From Mycoplasmataceae bacterium (GTDB taxonomy: Bacteria; Bacillota_I; Bacilli_A; Mycoplasmatales; Mycoplasmoidaceae), in assembly GCA_031278855.1 (NCBI GenBank), contig JAITJR010000016.1, forward strand, positions 1 through 7,879: a stretch of DNA of 7,879 nt, written 5' to 3'. Shown piece by piece: positions 6,689 to 7,879 of the stretch; the stretch's first letter is position 1, and every line of letters starts with the position of its first letter. The notes under the pieces are model-generated. The model had not been told where the DNA came from and ran no database searches. It saw only the letters and a program-made list of their open reading frames with translations. Position numbers and translations under genes: made by a program.

Positions 6689-7879
6689 TTATTCTCCTAA
6701 TTTAGCTGCTCATCTTGTTGAGATAATCCCCAGCTTTGTTCATAAATTTTGTTTAAATTGGTAATCAGAAGTTTGCTCAGATATAAACGGATCAATGCTA
6801 TAGGTGTGAAATTCATTTGTTTGAGTTTGCAAGTTATAAACATAAGTCGTGGCTGCTAACATGTTGTTAACCGCATAATCTTCCAAACCAATAACCGTAT
6901 TTGTTAGTACTTGAATCGCCAAATTATCAATTGTTCTTAAAGGACATACATCACGAAAAGCATAAACTAATGATTCCGCAACATTAAGATATACTTTGGC
7001 AAAATCAGTATGACACTTGGTTTTCATTTCTATTAAAACTGCATCAATTTCATGAAACAAATTTTTACTAGTAATTTTTAAAGCAGTTGCTATGGATTGG
7101 ACATTAGCTTCTTTGATAGTGAGAAATTCACTAGTGTGCTTATGTAACAAAACAGTGTCTTTATCCACATTACCAATTAAATCTAGTGATTCAATCATTG
7201 GAGCAAGATTTGTTTGTGGGTCAATTTCTAATAATCTCTTAATTTCTTGTAAATACCAATTGCTCCCTTTGTTAATTTTAGTAACCGCCTTAATTTCGCC
7301 ATGTTTATTGTAAAGATTAACAACGGTAGAAGTATTTTTAATATCAATCACCACACCGTCAGTGTTACCACCATTCACATAAATACCCAAACACAAGCTA
7401 TTACAAGTAATGTCTAGCGGTTTGCAACCAACTTCTTTTAATAAATCTACAAATTGATCCACAATACTACGTTCTGATACTATTCCAATATAATCAAAAC
7501 TAATTTTTTTACCAATTGCCCCCTCTGGAAATTGCGGAGTATACTTGCCGTCTAAATACCATCCAGTGGCATAGGCGTTTAAAGTGTACTGATTCTCATC
7601 ACGTTTAGTCATTATTAACTTGTTAATGTAATTATTAGCATGTTCGTCGTTGAGTGGCTCAAAAACAAGTGATTCGTGACTACGACTTTGAACCGATTTA
7701 ATCGGTAGACAAGAAATATTTACGATGTACCGTTTAATATTAACACCTAAAAAAGTGTCGGCACCATTGATAAGTATTCGTAATTTTTCAATTAAATTAT
7801 CATGATTTAGGAAAACCACATTTTGATCCAAATAATCATGTTCAATACTATTGTAATACAAACAATTAGTTTGATGCTT
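6689..7879 (-). CDS. ftsA: FtsA-like actin-fold cell division protein, N-terminus outside window
   Basis: FtsA tethers FtsZ filaments to the membrane. The 396 visible codons run off the right edge with no start inside. Fold clues: IEKLRILINGADTFLGVNIKRYIVNIS and the 1C-type segment TLNAYATGWYLDGKY...ISFDYIGIVSERSIVDQFVDLLKEVGCKPLDI align in order with FtsA subdomains, and the gene lies directly before ftsZ. The second phosphate motif, normally DIGGGTTD, reads DIKNTSTV, and the late GGG adenosine motif is not seen (YLNVAESL at the expected place), so ATP binding is doubtful. The first phosphate motif is outside the window. With UGA as Trp (6740-6742 and 6710-6712) the protein ends NLWTKLGIISTRWAAKLGE, which could form an amphipathic membrane-binding helix. 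There are also two UGG Trp codons. Alternative: another member of the actin/Hsp70 superfamily. The assignment rests on context plus partial fold resemblance. Confidence 0.78.
6694..6698 (-). promoter_or_regulatory. Ribosome binding site of ftsZ inside the ftsA-like gene
   Basis: AGGAG on the minus strand sits 7 nt before the ftsZ ATG and overlaps the last codons of the upstream gene. It is the best Shine-Dalgarno in the window, fixes the ftsZ start and implies translational coupling of the pair. Confidence 0.8.

Noticed and set aside
7092..7313. Plus-strand open frame of 73 codons with hydrophobic stretches
   Set aside because: It is antisense to the ftsA-like gene and has no start signal or recognisable family.

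Overview
The window is an AT-rich stretch of a mollicute (mycoplasma-type) genome that reads UGA as tryptophan (translation table 4). The proof is internal. alaS, deoC and ftsZ are conserved full-length proteins only if in-frame UGA is read through, and all eight Trp codons of alaS are UGA with no UGG. The species cannot be fixed from the sequence. All coordinates below use table 4.

Layout, left to right: (1) the 5' two thirds of deoA (pyrimidine-nucleoside phosphorylase) and all of deoC (deoxyribose-phosphate aldolase) on the minus strand, forming a deoC-deoA operon for nucleoside salvage that runs off the left edge; (2) a 240-bp gap containing a 101-bp imperfect palindrome with alternating purine-pyrimidine arms; (3) a solitary minus-strand Fic-domain protein; (4) a 161-bp divergent promoter region; (5) a complete plus-strand alaS (alanyl-tRNA synthetase, 903 aa); (6) a short minus-strand open stretch abutting the alaS stop, in frame with ftsZ and probably a gene remnant; (7) a complete minus-strand ftsZ; (8) a minus-strand ftsA-like gene that enters from the right edge.

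Functionally there are three blocks. deoC and deoA convert deoxynucleosides to free base plus deoxyribose-1-phosphate and split deoxyribose-5-phosphate into glyceraldehyde-3-phosphate and acetaldehyde. alaS is the essential Ala-tRNA synthetase, with catalytic, editing and C-Ala parts all visible. ftsA-like and ftsZ form a tight, probably translationally coupled cell-division pair in an organism expected to lack a cell wall. Both division proteins are divergent: the FtsA-like protein has lost recognisable ATP-binding motifs but keeps a possible C-terminal membrane-binding helix, and FtsZ has a lysine inside its tubulin signature.

The least explained items are the 101-bp palindrome upstream of deoC, the remnant behind ftsZ and the degenerate FtsA. 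I see no CRISPR array, transposase, tRNA or rRNA, and no convincing new multi-gene system.
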